NCBI GenBank assembly: GCA_000231825.2
Contig: JH720301.1
Coordinates: 496,001 to 560,000 of the forward strand
Source: Tetrahymena elliotti 4EA
Taxonomy: Eukaryota > Ciliophora > Oligohymenophorea > Hymenostomatida > Tetrahymenidae
Direction of reading: 5' to 3'
Length of the DNA: 64,000 nucleotides
Position 1 is the stretch's first letter. Each line of letters starts with the position of its first letter. This document shows, piece by piece, positions 49,876 to 62,966 of this stretch. The translations under genes and the position numbers were made by a program. The notes under the pieces are model-generated. The model was not told the origin of the DNA. It saw only the letters and a program-made list of their open reading frames with translations, and made no database searches.

Positions 49876-52490
49876 TTTTTGCTGAAATTTCAAAATATTT
49901 TTTCAATAAAATGACTCTATTTATTATTTATAGTATTCGATATGCAAATCAATGTACCCCTTGTTGGTTGCTTTTAATATATATTTTGTAAATAAGGAGT
50001 GCTAAATAACTAGCTATATCGTATATCAAATAATTTATTTTTTTGTTTAAAGAATATTAAAAATTATATATATTTATTTGCCTATAATTTATCTTTTACT
50101 TAAGATAGATTATGTATATTATTAGTGGGATTGTGTGAACGATTGATTCATTGAGTGACTACATTAAATTAAAGTTATCTATTTATTAATTTTCTTTCTC
50201 CCACTCCTGTTTTTCTTCTTTTTGATACAATTCGAGATAGAAAAACAAAAAAGTCATTAAAAATGAATGGAAATTACATTAGGAAATGCTTGACTGATTG
50301 ACGGACAAATGACTGATTTATGATTTTGTTTTACAAGCTCCTTTATATTTTTAATTCTATTTGAGCAAGAAAAGTAAAAAAAAATTAATGTATTTTAATT
50401 TGTTTTGCTCATTTTTGTTTCATTCTATTTACATTCAAATTCTTCCTCAATTAAATAAAAAAGAATTTGGTCTCCCTCAAAACATATCTCAATTTTTTTT
50501 TATTTTGAGATAAGCTTTTATTTTCTGAATAGCTTCATGTTTAAAGGAATTGTCTATTCTATTAACTCATAGATTATATGATTTCTAAAATTATCTAAGC
50601 AGAAAAAATTTAAATTTATATACGAATTCTTTAGGTCTTCAAATTTTTCTGTATCTTGCAATCAATTTTTTGTTACTTTTCATTATAATCAGGTATATTT
50701 TTCTATTAAAATACAAATATAATATTGCTACTCTCAATCTCCATTTATTGTAAATTAAAAATTTTAATTGTTCATAAATTTCTTAAATCAAATGAAGATT
50801 ACATATTTTAAAAATACCCTCAGGGTTTACCGAACAAATTTTAAGTGTAATACATTAAACTATTCATTTTTTATAATAAGTTTCTTAAATGTGAAAGAGA
50901 AAGATTGTTTGATTTTTTAATATTAAAATAAATAGTAATAACTCAAGCTACATAACATGGATATTACATGGTAAAAGACTTTTAAAACAAAAAAATTATT
51001 TATCTATCCATTTTTGATAGTAAATTTGATTTTAACACAACAATTTCTAATATAAAAAATATTTTAAAAATGAATTTAGGGTAAAACAAAATCATCATCA
51101 AAACTTGATCAATTATGATCTTAATTTATTATTTTTTCAACAAGTTATTTACATTCTCAAACAAAAATAAAATTAAGAAAAATGAATTTTAAAAAAATTA
51201 GTAATAATATTAATTACTAACTTGTTTTAGTATTCTAATTAAATATATTTGATTTAAAAATAAAAGAATGATTAATATTAAAATAAATTTTAAATTATTT
51301 TTAATAATTTACTATTTTATATTTTTTTAATATTTGATATTTTTTTTTTGCTAAAAAATATTCAATTCCTAACACTTATTTAAATAAAATGTTCTGGAAA
51401 TTTTCTTTTAAGATATTTCAATTGTTTTTTTTAATTACAATTAAACAATCACATATTAAAATATGGAATAAATAAATGAATACAAATTATTATTTAGAAT
51501 TAAATCTAATTAGGTGTAGACATTTTAAAATTGAATTTTAAAAAAATTTAGTCAACCTAAATTTAATCTCATTCTTAAAATAAATTTTTTTACAGACAGA
51601 AACTTATTAATTTTGATAAGAAAAAAAGTAATTTGATATAGCCAAAAAAATAAAATAAAATTATATAAATTGTTTTCCTATTTCGGATAAATAAATTATT
51701 TCTACTGGAGCAAATGAATTTAGATTCCTAAATAATAACGATTATTTTATATAACTGCGTCTAATATTTTAAAGTAGGTATCCTCAAATTTAATTAAACT
51801 TTTGTTTTATTTTTGCATTTAATTTAAATGAAATTTACATTATATGATTAACTTTTGAACAAAAATATTTTTTTGAATGAATTATATTTTCAAATACAAT
51901 AATAATTTTAAAGGTAAACAAATTTATTAAATTTATGAAGAAATGTAAAGTAGGAAATTTAACTTTGAGCTCTAGATTCTTATATAATGTATCTCTTGTA
52001 TATATCGAGTAATCTTGATATTGGAAATTTCTTAGTTATATGTTCAAACAAATACATGTTGGATTTGATAGATTTGTTTTCAAAAATTTTAGAATTAAAC
52101 TTCATGATGAATAAAACAAGAATATTTATTGTTTTTGAATTAGTGGAGATAATAAAAGTTGTAATATCTATTAATACTAATCACTTTTATGCCAAATAAA
52201 GATTATTTTTTTTACATAACAACAAACAAACAAATATAATTAGTTCTAAGAAATCAAGAATTTTTATAATTAAGTAGAAAATGAACTAAATTTTCAAGTT
52301 TTTAAAGAAATAGCATTCTTTAAGCAATTAAATAGGTTTAAGAAAATGCATAAACAGAAACTTATTTTATTTTTGTTCTAAATAATTTGATGAATCTTAA
52401 AGCAGTAGAAGTTAGAGTATTTTTTTATTTAATTATTTAACTTCATTTCTACCTAAAGATCATGCCTCATTAGTCCCTTAATTTTAAAAT
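49876..52490. other. Large gene-poor gap
   Basis: This 2.6 kb gap is the longest in the window and lies between two divergent genes. It is very AT-rich, with many A and T runs and no recognised gene, tRNA or repeat array. A frame from 51987 stays open without TGA into the TPR gene start at 52491, but its composition does not look clearly coding, so I did not call it. Confidence 0.4.
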
Positions 52491-54490
52491 ATGAACTTTA
52501 ATTAGTTCATGGAATAGCTAATTAGTGTTTAACAAAAAGAATAATATGGTTAGATGAATAGCAATGACTCAAATAGTGCTTAGTTATCTTTTCTATTTAG
52601 TAGAATTCTTTTTTACAGGTAGGAGTATGATTAAGCTATTTCAATACTCTATTTCCTTAATAAAACTATCTCAGAATAATATTTGAATCCTGATTCTCCA
52701 AATTATGAGAGGTAAAGATCAACTGATCATAATCTTAATCTCACTAATTCCCTTTTAGAAATGAGCTAAATTTATGGTATTATAGGTGATTAAGAAAGCT
52801 AGCAAGAATATGTTGATTTAGCAGAAGATTAATTTATCGATTTTTTAGGCACTTAGGAATAAAAACTAGAAGTATCATTGAAATTTCTTTAATCTTATAG
52901 AGATCTGTAAGATTTTGATAAGGCTAAAGAATAAGAAGATAAGATTATTGATTTTCTTGATAGCATAGATAAATCACCATAATTCTATCCAATTTACAAG
53001 AACTTGTTGTAATATTTTTAAGAAACTCATTAAAAATAGTCTTTGTTTATATTAGGACAAAAAATGGTTTAAATCTTTGGTTAATATAATGAACTAAAAG
53101 AGGATTTATAAGGAGTTATTATTCCACTTTTGCAAAAAGAGTTAAGCTATAATACATTTGAGGGAAAAAAAATAAAAGAAGATGCAGAAACTTTAAAATT
53201 AGAAATGAGGGATCCAAATAATTCTAGAAGATAAATTTAGGAAATTGTATCTTAGATATCAAAACTTAAATATGAAAAGAAATATGATGAAGCAATAGAA
53301 TTATCACATTAATTACTACAAAAAATTATGAATGATTTACCTAATAATATTCCATCTGATTTGCTACTTATCTGCTTTAACAATCTTTTTGTTTTATACA
53401 CATACAAGAATAATATTGAGAAATCCATTGAATTTGGATAAAAGTGGATTAAGTTGACTGAAAAATTATTATTACCAACTCATATGGTTTTATCAAAAAG
53501 TAGTGTTTCCACATTTTATCTTAAAATATAAAAATTAGATGAAGCTTAAAAAAATATTGATGCTGCTGTTGAAGTTTTAAATTAAAACCCTCACTGTGTA
53601 GATCTAACAGATCGTTTTATAACATATTGCCTTTAATTCTAAATTAGCTTTTTAAATTAGTAAATATCATATGAAAAAGTTGAAAATAATCTTCAGGAAG
53701 CTAATTAGTTTTTAGAACAATTAATTTCTGAAAAAAAGGTGAGTAGCATACTTCACAATAAAGTTGTAGAAATGTATACATTCTTAAAAAGCAATCAGCT
53801 AAAAAACCAACTTAAGTAAATGGGAAATGCATTCTTAAGAATCAAGCAGCTTTAAAAAGGTAAATGAAATTATTCTATTTTTTAAATGATATATTAAATA
53901 TTAAAATAGATTTCTCATTAACATATATGGATTATATTGTCTATCAAGACCTAGCTGAGTTAGATTTTATAGATAAGAATTATGATGAAGGCATCAGAAA
54001 TATTTAACAGGCTATTAAAATATATGAATCGTTAAAAAAGAATTAGATGCAAAAAGATTAAGATAATGACTTATCAAAAAAGCCAAGATGGGTTATTTTA
54101 TAATACCTAAAAGCTTGTATAGAAGTGAATAGAGAAGACGTAGATAAAGGTTTCTAGGCTATAAATAAATATTCCCCTTCTAGCAAATAAGAAGAAAATT
54201 AGAATATATAATTCAAAGAAACTCCTACATTTTAATATTAGAACAATTAAAAGAATTACTGGTGTTGTAGGTTGCAAGCTGAGACTTTCTATAAGTTAGG
54301 TCAATATAATTTGGCTTTAGCTTATATAAATTAAGCTTTAAAACATGTTCAAATAATTTAGGATATTAGCTTACAGAAAAATACTTATCAATTCGAGCAA
54401 CAGATAAAGTAATTTATTCCTGAAAATTAACTTCAAAAAGAAGACCTTATTGAATATCACCCTAATTAATAACAATTAGCTTAAAATTGA
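52491..54490 (+). CDS. TPR-like helical-repeat protein
   Basis: Two exons (intron 53860-53909, 50 nt) encode 649 aa, from MNFNQFMEQL to TGA at 54488-54490. Repeated helix-turn-helix units with the A-G/Y-A spacing of tetratricopeptide repeats recur: REYDQAISILYFLNK-like text near the start, KYDEAIELSHQLL near residue 270, NYDEGIRNIQQAIKIYESL near 480 and YNLALAYINQALKHV near 590. TPR arrays scaffold protein complexes, and no catalytic domain is attached. A pair of Cys before the last repeat (YWCCRLQAETFYKLG) is notable but unexplained. The ATG chosen is the first that precedes clearly coding text. The frame is open for about 500 nt upstream, so a longer N-terminus is possible. Confidence 0.78.
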
Positions 54491-55383
54491 ATATTTAAAA
54501 AATCTATTTAGTTTATTTTTAATTCAAAAAGAATTTATTTATGTGATCTTAATAGTTAATAATGATGTTGACAATTCCACTTTACAATTATTTTATTATA
54601 AAATATCCTCAGGACAAATCAAATTAATCCAAAGATAATACTGACACTATTTTATTTAAAGATTTATAATTTTTTTAAACTTTTCTAAATAAAAAAATTC
54701 TGTCTTTGTTTTTTCTTATCAACAGCTTTACTTAAATCAGCTTCAATATTTGTTTATAAGAATTATTTTGTTTTATTAAAAGATTTTAATTTAATTGTTC
54801 TTAATTTTTTTAAATAATTTCTAAAGAATTAACTTTAGGAAAATTTTTGTTGATTTGAAATGTTTTGTTTCAAAAAAAATTTATTTTCAAGTTAATTATG
54901 ATTTTTATTTTTAACAATGATTATGATACCTATTTAAAATTTTTGTGAATGTTTTTAATTGTAAAAATAAATATTGAAAAAGATAAAGCTTGTTAAAAAA
55001 AGCGGGCAAATTGATAGATTCAATAGAATATATTTATCAGAATGTGATAACTAACAAACAAAAAGAGATTAGGATTATTCATTAGAAAGATATTACAAAA
55101 GATTAACATGGAATTGAAAGATTCTTTCGATCAGATAAAATTTGAATTAAATATTAAGTTTGTATTTAAATTGTAATTTGTTTGTATTTCTCAATTTGGA
55201 TTAATAGATATCATTGAACGATAAAAGGTAAAATCAGATCCTGTAACAATATAATAAAATAAAAAATTTTATATTTCAAACAATATTTTATAAAAACTAA
55301 TTTTTTACATCGAATTAAAGTAGATCTATACAATAATAGAAATAGATAGATATATTAATACATAAACAAACTAGCATACTTAA
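54491..55383. other. Intergenic spacer
   Basis: About 890 AT-rich bases between two plus-strand genes. No RNA gene, repeat or motif could be supported. Confidence 0.5.
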
Positions 55384-58300
55384 ATGAATAAAAGCAGTGC
55401 AGGTGCTATATATGAGAATACTACTCTTGAGTTAGAAAAAAAGCTTATAGATTAAAAAGTTTTAACTAAAACATAGATTGATGAAATTCGCAAGTTATTT
55501 ACTATTATTGATACTGACCATTCAGGAGAGCTCTCTACATAGGAAATGAGAAATTTGATTATTCGTCTTTCTTAGAGTAATAATTTATTTTGCAGTATAT
55601 ATTCAAGAGCTATTATCCCGATAAGCAGTCAATTAAGCTGTTTAAGAATTAATTAATTTTACATGTCTGCTTTTGATTGTTAAATCATTTTTTAATCTAA
55701 AAAGATCGTATGACAGAACAAGAAATAAATACATTAATAACTAACATGGATACTAATAAGGATGGAACTATCTAATGGTATGAGTTCTTATAAGCTTTAG
55801 CAGAGTATCTTTCTTAAAACGGAGTGTTAAGAGAAATAAATAATGATAATGACCAAGATGGAGTGTCTCTAATCTTTGAAAGAAAGATGGTTCACCTTGA
55901 AGTTTTACAGTTTTTAACTAAAAATATGAATGATTTCGAAAAGCATATTCTTGATATTGAACAAAACGATGTTAATGCCAGTAAACTAGGAAATTACAAT
56001 TTTTTTGCTCACCTTAATGAAGCTGCTGTAGATAAAGTAAAACATTTTTGCATATCTTTTGAATAAAAACTTAATATTAAGGGAATTATGACAACAAATC
56101 AAATCCTAAGAAGATATCTCAAAATTAGCATATAAGTTTTATTTGTTTGTTAATTAATTCAATAAAAAAAACACAAATTTTAATATACATTGATTGAATA
56201 ATTAAAAAATTAATTAAAAAAAGGTTCAATTCTTTTAGGAGTGTTAATTGGTATTCAATAATGAATTCTAAAATATTGTAGAGGTAAATTAATAAATACT
56301 TTTGATTTTTCAGAAAAAATAATATTCTTCAAATAATAAATCAAAGCATTTACATTCAGCTGATTCATCTAAAGTTTTATAAGCAGTTGATGTCTTAGTA
56401 AAACTAATGGAATTAAGTAGAGTTTTTAAGACACCTCATGAAAGATTCAAAATATCACATTTGCTTATTAAGATATATGATTTAGTCGAATTCTCTTTAA
56501 TTAAAAGAATTTGTAATTTAATTGTTAACAGCACAGAGCCTAATATTGTATGGAAATCTCTTCAAGTTGCTACTCTTTATGCAGCAGGTATTTTAATAAA
56601 AGCCTTTTTAGATGAATTTTATATAATATTTTACCTAATTTAAAGGACCTAGACTAGCTTATGCTCCAGTAGGATCAAAATATGAATAATAATCATTACA
56701 CTACTAATATAGTCTTTTTAAGGAAGGAATTGTATAAACTTTACTTAGCTCATATCTTAGTAGTGATATTATTGAGTTGAAAGGATAGTCAGTATTATTA
56801 ATTGGATTTTTAGCTAAAGGAAATAAAGATATTAGAGATTACTTGCTTAGTGAAAATGCTCATGTTATAATTGGTGAAAACTGTATGAAGCTTTTAAATA
56901 ATTTAAATGACTAGAATGATTATTATGAATCTATTTATCACTCTTGGACTCTAAGCATCTTAGCTGGTTACACACTCCCTTAAGGATAGAAAATTTATGA
57001 TATGAATGTAATTTTAAACCTTGCAGATAGTTTGTAGAAAATATTTTTAAATTTTGCTGCAGATGAAACTTTAGCAAATGCAGTTGTTGGATTGGGCTAT
57101 CTTCTTCCATTTATTGAAATTACTCAAGAAAATTGTTTTATATGGTAAAAAATAATTGAAATATTGGTTAAGCATAATTCATTTAAAGTGAAGGTAGCTT
57201 GTCTTAGTGCTATTAAAAAAATAGTTATGAATAATGCAAAATAAGCTTAATTTGTTATTGAATGTGATTTCCTCTCAATTTGTTAAGAGTTCCTTTCAAG
57301 TGGCTAATCTCAATACACAGAAATATAATTAGAAATACTCTCAATTATTGAGAAATTAATAAAGTAGGGTTTTTATTTCTACATAATCAACAATTACAGA
57401 TTTGTTAACTTCCTCTACAGAAAAATATATGATTAGTCTATTATTAAGTAAAAAATTCTCTTAATCATTGAAGCCCTTCTCTCTAAAGTTGATGCAAATT
57501 TCATGTAAATATTTTACTTTCATTTATTAATAGGATCTAGCATTTGTTTATTTTATTTTTTAATACACAACAATTATTAAATAAGAGGTTTTATATGTTT
57601 TGTTTCAAAATTATTATAAGAACCTCTCCTTTTCAAAATATTATTTCAAATTCCAAAATTTTTTTTCTTTCTAAATTTTGAAAGAATCGATCATTTTAGT
57701 AGAATTATTACATTATAGATTTTAAGATTAAAAGTAAATATCTTTAAAAAATTAATTATTAGACATGTTGTTGATTCTGATCTCTAGAGAGGTTTGATTC
57801 ATAGTTTGCAAGATTTTAGAGAAAAAGACAAAATAATGGAAGAGTTTTATAATTATTATGAATCCACTTATAATTTAGAAATTATGAAGCTTTCTTTTGA
57901 CTCTCTGAACTGGGTAGCTAAACACCTTTAAAGCTATAGATAGTTAAATGATTCTAAATACATTAGAATATTATCAGATTTATTAGATATTTCAAATTAT
58001 AGCAAAATTCAATCTGCATTAGAAATGCTTTTTAATGATATATTTGCCAATAAGGTTGATGTAGCTCTTTTACACTCTGTTATGCCTTATTTAATTGAAA
58101 GTTATTAATCATTCCTTTAGAATTGCTTTACTATTTTAAGCAAGCCTTAGGATTTACCTTTTGACTAACAATTTACCCATTCTTTACAAGTTAAATTCAA
58201 TGAGCTTATTAGTAATATTTATTTATTCAACTTGAAGAAAAATAATTGTATTTATTTGAAGATTATATCAAGGTTAAGCAAGAGGCATTTTAAGATTATT

Positions 58301-59577
58301 TAAAGAGAAGACCATAAAATTCATCCTCTTAAAATATTATATTAAACTGTTATTATAAGTAATTTCCCAGTGGAGAAAATAAAGAAATTGTTGTTCCTTC
58401 CTCAAACACTCTTTTATAAGCCTTAATCTAAGTAAATTTATTTTATAGATAAAAGAAGAAGAAAAGATTAATATAAATTTATATGCATTTAGGTTGAAGA
58501 AAAGTTCAAAGTAAGTCCCATCGAGATCTTTATTATCTATGAAAATGGGTAGTATGCTAATCTAAACCAAGAGGGTTTATATGAAAATATAGTTCAAAGA
58601 GAAGTTGCATAATCTCCTAATATAACCCCTAAAATAAATATATTAGTTTTTGATATGTAGAATTTATCTATGTAAAAAAGAATAAATGTTTCTGAGAAGT
58701 TCTTTGAATTGTAAACCAAAAGCAATAAATGTAATTGTCTTATTTATTTTTTTAAATTTTAAATAAAGAAATCATTCAAACACTCTAGATGACTTCTTCT
58801 AAGAGGGAAGTGTAGTTATGGAAGATAAAAATAGAATAGTCTCTGAATTACTTTCTAAAACAGGTCTTGATAGGGATAAAATAGAAAACTTATATAATTA
58901 ATTTAAAAAAGCATCTATGAACCGTCTATAGAACAAGAACATAGGAACTTTCACCCATTAAGAATTCAAAAATATATTATTGTAAATTCTATTTGTAAAT
59001 AATTTGTTTATTTATTAATATTGCTTTTTTGAAATAGTGAAAATGGTATTGATAGCACCCTTAGCGATAATATCTCTTAACTATTAGATTTCCGTAACAC
59101 AGGTTTAATTGATTTCAGAGATTTTGTATGCTATATGTCTATCCTTATTAGTGGTAACTTGGAAGAAAAGTTAAAGCTTGCATATTAATCCTATGATGTA
59201 AATGGTGATGGATTTTTAGATAAGGTACACAATAAATTAATCTATTATTTATTAATTAATAAATTTATAAAAAGAATGAGGTTGCAAGAATGTTTGAAGT
59301 AGCTGGTAGATTAAGAGGAATCAGCTTTTCTGTTGATTAACTTAAAAATAATACAGAAGAATTCTTTAAATTAGCAGATTAAAATAATGATGGATAAATT
59401 TCATATAGTGAGTTTAGAATAGCAATTTAAAAAAGACCAGAAATTATTTCTGAATTCTTCAATGTTATTGGAAACTCTTTCAGTCAAAGAATTTCCAGAA
59501 ATGTTTTTGGATTTTCTCAAACAAATAATCAGTAAGGAAATAATATATTTGGATACTAATATAATAGAATGTAGTGA
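55384..59577 (+). CDS. EF-hand protein with central helical-repeat region and C-terminal EF-hands
   Basis: A nine-exon model encodes about 1,150 aa. Introns are 55577-55704, 56136-56238, 56284-56313, 56588-56645, 57505-57762, 58711-58768, 58982-59037 and 59225-59274. The first 95 residues carry two EF-hands (DTDHSGELSTQE and DTNKDGTIQWYE). The centre is ARM/HEAT-like helices (FKISHLLIKIYDLVEFSLIK, SVLLIGFLAKGNKDIRDYLL, LANAVVGLGYLL). The C-terminal 170 residues have further EF-hands (DVNGDGFLDK near 1041, DQNNDGQISYSE near 1084) plus a degenerate one (NTGLIDFRDFV). Calcium binding is expected and the partner is unknown. The least certain junctions are 56136-56313 and 58711-58768. If the latter is wrong, the gene splits at 58790 and a separate EF-hand gene starts at ATG 58818-58820, only about 28 nt later, which seems too close for two genes. 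Confidence 0.65.
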
Positions 59578-61044
59578 ATATTAAATATTAAATTTATTTA
59601 TAATTTCAGTCAGTCTCACCTCACTTCATATAAAAATTATTAATTTAAATAAATTTAATTTCTAAATAATTATTTTCATTTTAAGTAATAAAAAATAACA
59701 TTCAAAATTTTAAAAGATTTAATTAAAATAAATTAATAAACAAAAGCTAAACATTAATCATTAATTTTTCCAAGTATACAAATTTAATTATTGAAAAGAG
59801 AAAACTATTTTTAAATTTTAATTATGAACAGAAGCAAAACAATAAGTATTTTTGAAATAGTATCAATGACTTCCAATCTAACTTTGAAAGAGAAAAAATA
59901 TAAAATCATTTTGAATTAAATTTAATTAAACAAACAATTTTCTTTAGAAAATATGAAATAATAATTAATAATTTATTTATTATTAAGTTGAATATAAAAT
60001 TTTATTAAATTTAAGCTTAAAATAATTTTTAGGCAAGTTAATATTTGCTTGTTTTACATTTATCTTCATAATAGTTTTTATCCTGGAAAATTTAGATAAA
60101 ATAATTTTGAAAAAAATAATAACATACTAAAATTTTTTGATAATAGTTTCATATACTTATTTTTTATTTTTTTCATGAGAGAATAAAAAGGATCTTTGAT
60201 TTAAATTTAGTTATGATTAAGACAATTATTTTTGGATATTTGATAAAATAAAAGTAATTTTGATTCATAAATTAAATAAATCTAAGAAAAATACTTTAGA
60301 ATAATAATTAAATTTATTTTAATTTAACTAATAAAAAAATAAAGAATTTATCTGTTAAAAGAAATTGTGACTTTATTATTCGGTTTTTAAAATTTTTATT
60401 TTAATTAAATTTTTTTTATGAATGATTAAAAAAAATTGCATCAGAAAGATTTATTTTTAAGAAAATTTTATGATTGCTTGAAATTTTTATTTTTCAGAAA
60501 TAAATTTTAACCTTATCTAATAAATTAATTGCTTTCTATTCTTATATTTAATTTAACCTTTAAATCTAGAAATGTTTTAAATATTCAAAATGAAAGCTTA
60601 AAATATTTTTGACATGCTTTATTTTATCTCTACTTGAATTTTCTATTTTCGTTTTACTATAAAACAATAAAACAATTCTTTTTTTCATTATTTAACTTTA
60701 AAAAATTTCAAAAACTGAAGCTTTACTTTCAAATGACTGTTTAGTTTAGAAAAATGAAAAAATTTAGATCAAGTTCAATTAAAAAAATGGAATTACTGAT
60801 GTGGAGAGGACTAGACGCTAAATTATAAGAGGCCTCATTGAAAGGGATTGTAGAATTATTTAAAAACGAGATACTAAAATAAATTTTAATACAGAATACA
60901 GTTTTTAAAATACGAGAGGTATAAAATAATGAGAATTTTAAAATAATTTTGAAGAATTTAGTATAAGTAGTTGTTTATGTTATTTTAAGTAGAATGTTTG
61001 TTTATTTTTATTATCTTTTTATTATAGGTCTAAAATATTTAAAC
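59578..61044. other. Convergent spacer with a small GC-richer island
   Basis: About 1.5 kb of AT-rich DNA between convergent 3' ends. Around 60754-60860 on the plus strand a short frame (MKKFRSSSIKKMELLMWRGL) has less biased codons and higher GC than its surroundings, but it runs on into the UPRT 3' end without stopping. It could be a gene relic or a noncoding RNA; I left it uncalled. Confidence 0.4.
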
Positions 61045-61863
61045 TCAGTTTGTGCCAAAGTATCTGTCACCGAAGTCACCAAGACCAGGGGCAATATATT
61101 TAGAGTCTTCTAAGAGTAAAGGGTCGACAGAGCCAGTGACAATCTTTATTCTGGGATACAAGTCAAGGACCTTCTTAATACCCTTTTCACAAGCAATAAG
61201 GTTAACAAAGGTAATGTCTTATTCTTTAACACCTACCTTAATCAATTCTTCAATACCCTTGATAACTGAACCACCAGTAGCAATCATAGGATCGAAAAGT
61301 AGGACTTTTCTTCCTTGGATTCTCTTGGGGAGCTTTGTGTAGTAGAGAATAGGTCTCTTTTCTTTAGTAGTTTCATCTCTTTGTAAGAGAATTTGACCAA
61401 CATCAATGTCAGGCATGATACGAAGAAGTTCGTGGAGGAAAGAGTTACCAGCTCTCATGATAGTAACTGCAACAAAATCAGTAGCATTCTTCAATTCAGC
61501 AGAGTCATAATAACTGCAAGGAGTTTGTCTTTTGGTAACAACGATTTCCTATTCATTGAGGGCAGTTTCAATCAAAAGTCTCATGATTCTATCAGCATGA
61601 TGACGGAATTCAGCAGTAGGAGTATCTTAATTACGGATCTTAGAGAAGATCAATTAGGTTTGGTTGTTTTGAAGGACAGTTAATTGAGGATATCTGCTTC
61701 TTAAGTCATTCATTTCTTTTTCAGTGAAGAATCTGAGGTAGTCCTTGTTAACATTTTGAGGAGCTTAACATAAAAGAGTATTGACACCGAATCCTGTAGC
61801 AACAATAGTTGTACCTAAAGCTACCTTTCTGAAGTTATTCATAAACTTGAAGAATCTGCTCAT
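61045..61863 (-). CDS. UPRT: Uracil phosphoribosyltransferase
   Basis: One exon encodes 272 aa, from ATG 61861-61863 to TGA 61045-61047. UPRT makes UMP from uracil and PRPP in pyrimidine salvage. The core is clear: FRHHADRIMRLLIETALNE, an FVAVTIMRAGNSFLHELLRI segment, QILLQRDETTKEKRPILYY, the PRPP loop DPMIATGGSVIKGIEELI and the uracil-side C-terminus YIAPGLGDFGDRYFGTN. A 40-residue N-terminal extension (MSRFFKFMNNFRKVALGTTI and on, ending near LLCQAP) is basic and hydrophobic and could be a signal anchor or organelle signal; that is inference. Codon usage is richer in GC-ending codons than most of the window, as in SF-assemblin, suggesting strong expression. In-frame TAA/TAG codons sit at Gln positions. 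Confidence 0.95.
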
Positions 61864-61995
61864 GTTTGTTTTACTAATCTTTTGCTAATGTAACTTTTGC
61901 TTGAAATATGTCTATGTAATTAAACGAGCTATTTTGGCTTTTTATTTACAAATAAATATTCTTTTAAGTATTAAAAAATTATTAAAATAAATTGT

Positions 61996-62008
61996 CTGAT
62001 TGAATCAG
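61996..62008. repeat. 13-bp palindrome upstream of UPRT
   Basis: CTGATTGAATCAG is a perfect 6-bp inverted repeat around a central G. It sits 133-145 bp before the UPRT ATG and could be a protein-binding site. Chance occurrence is also possible. Confidence 0.4.
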
Positions 62009-62072
62009 GCTTTAATAGCACACAACCAAAAGTGGATCGGTAAAAGAATTGCTCAGATTGTTGTATTACATC

Positions 62073-62171
62073 AGTCCCCCTCTTTAAAAAAATATATAAA
62101 CCTTAACTTAGTGTTTTATTGATTTGTACTTAATACGTTTGTAATGCTTATTTTAGAAAAAAGTCCCCCTC
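62073..62171. repeat. Direct repeat of AGTCCCCCTC
   Basis: The decamer AGTCCCCCTC occurs at 62073-62082 and again at 62162-62171, both in the same orientation. Runs of five C are rare in this genome, so the pair is unlikely to be random background. It lies upstream of UPRT. Confidence 0.45.
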
Positions 62172-62966
62172 CTAAACAAATATAACTTGGAATTGAACCT
62201 TGTACGATTCTATCAAATTTCTTTAATTTTAAATATTTCCAAATTTTTTCATTCTGAATTTTGACTTTTTTTTAATAATGTATACTAATTTCTTAACTCC
62301 CCACTTAAGCTTAACTTCAAAATACCTGATTAAGTTTTAATTTCTAATTCATTCCAAAGCATCCTTTAATCCAGTAAATCTTATTAAATACATCAAAGAT
62401 TTTTGCAACCCTATAATTTTTTCCTTTCTTTTTTCTTTTCTTTTTTTTGCATTCAGAAAACCCAAAAAGAAAAGTATGTAAAATCTACTGATTAACCTAA
62501 AAATTTAAAAAAAGATAAAAATAAACCTAAAGAAGTAACCTAATTACTCTAAACATCAAAAAATCTTAAAATTAACTTATTATTAAAGACATAGTGCTTT
62601 TAATTCTACTATAATTAAAATTTATCTATGAAAATTTGTTAACAATTAGAAACATGATGAATTATCATTTTATATGATAGAACATATTTGAGTGTAATAT
62701 TTAGATTACTAACTCTTGTTAAATAATCCTCTAGTATCTTAAGTATGAGTGTTTGGGTATATGTTTACAAATTTGATCTTTCAACATACTTAGCCTTGAT
62801 CTTAAGAGGATGATTAATGAATAGTTGTCTCGAAATGATCTTTTTGTTTAATTATGCACAAATAATCACAATATTTTAACAAATAAGCTTTTGATATAAA
62901 ATACTTAAGCTTAAATAAAAACATGGGCTATAAATTGATAGTAATAAAATATTTTAGTGAAATAAG

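Larger units (their letters stand above)
61864..62966. promoter_or_regulatory. Divergent promoter region with palindrome and repeated C-rich decamer
   Basis: This 1.1 kb lies between UPRT (minus) and the last plus-strand gene. It contains a 13-bp palindrome CTGATTGAATCAG at 61996-62008 and the decamer AGTCCCCCTC twice, at 62073-62082 and 62162-62171, in otherwise AT-rich DNA. Their placement 130-310 bp upstream of the UPRT start makes a regulatory role possible, but unproven. Confidence 0.4.

Noticed and set aside
51987..52490. Open frame without TGA joining the TPR gene
   Set aside because: With one stop codon in very AT-rich DNA, 500-nt open frames occur by chance, and the text is not clearly coding; likely 5' leader.
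58818..59577. Separate EF-hand gene starting at ATG 58818
   Set aside because: It would begin about 28 nt after the upstream stop on the same strand; a phase-matched 58-nt intron joins them better, though it remains an alternative.
61393..61683. 96-codon plus-strand frame
   Set aside because: Antisense to the UPRT coding region.
62189..62199. tRNA-like T-loop (GGTTCAATTCC on minus strand) followed by a T run
   Set aside because: No matching acceptor, D or anticodon stems could be built around it, and the flanking T-stem pairs poorly.
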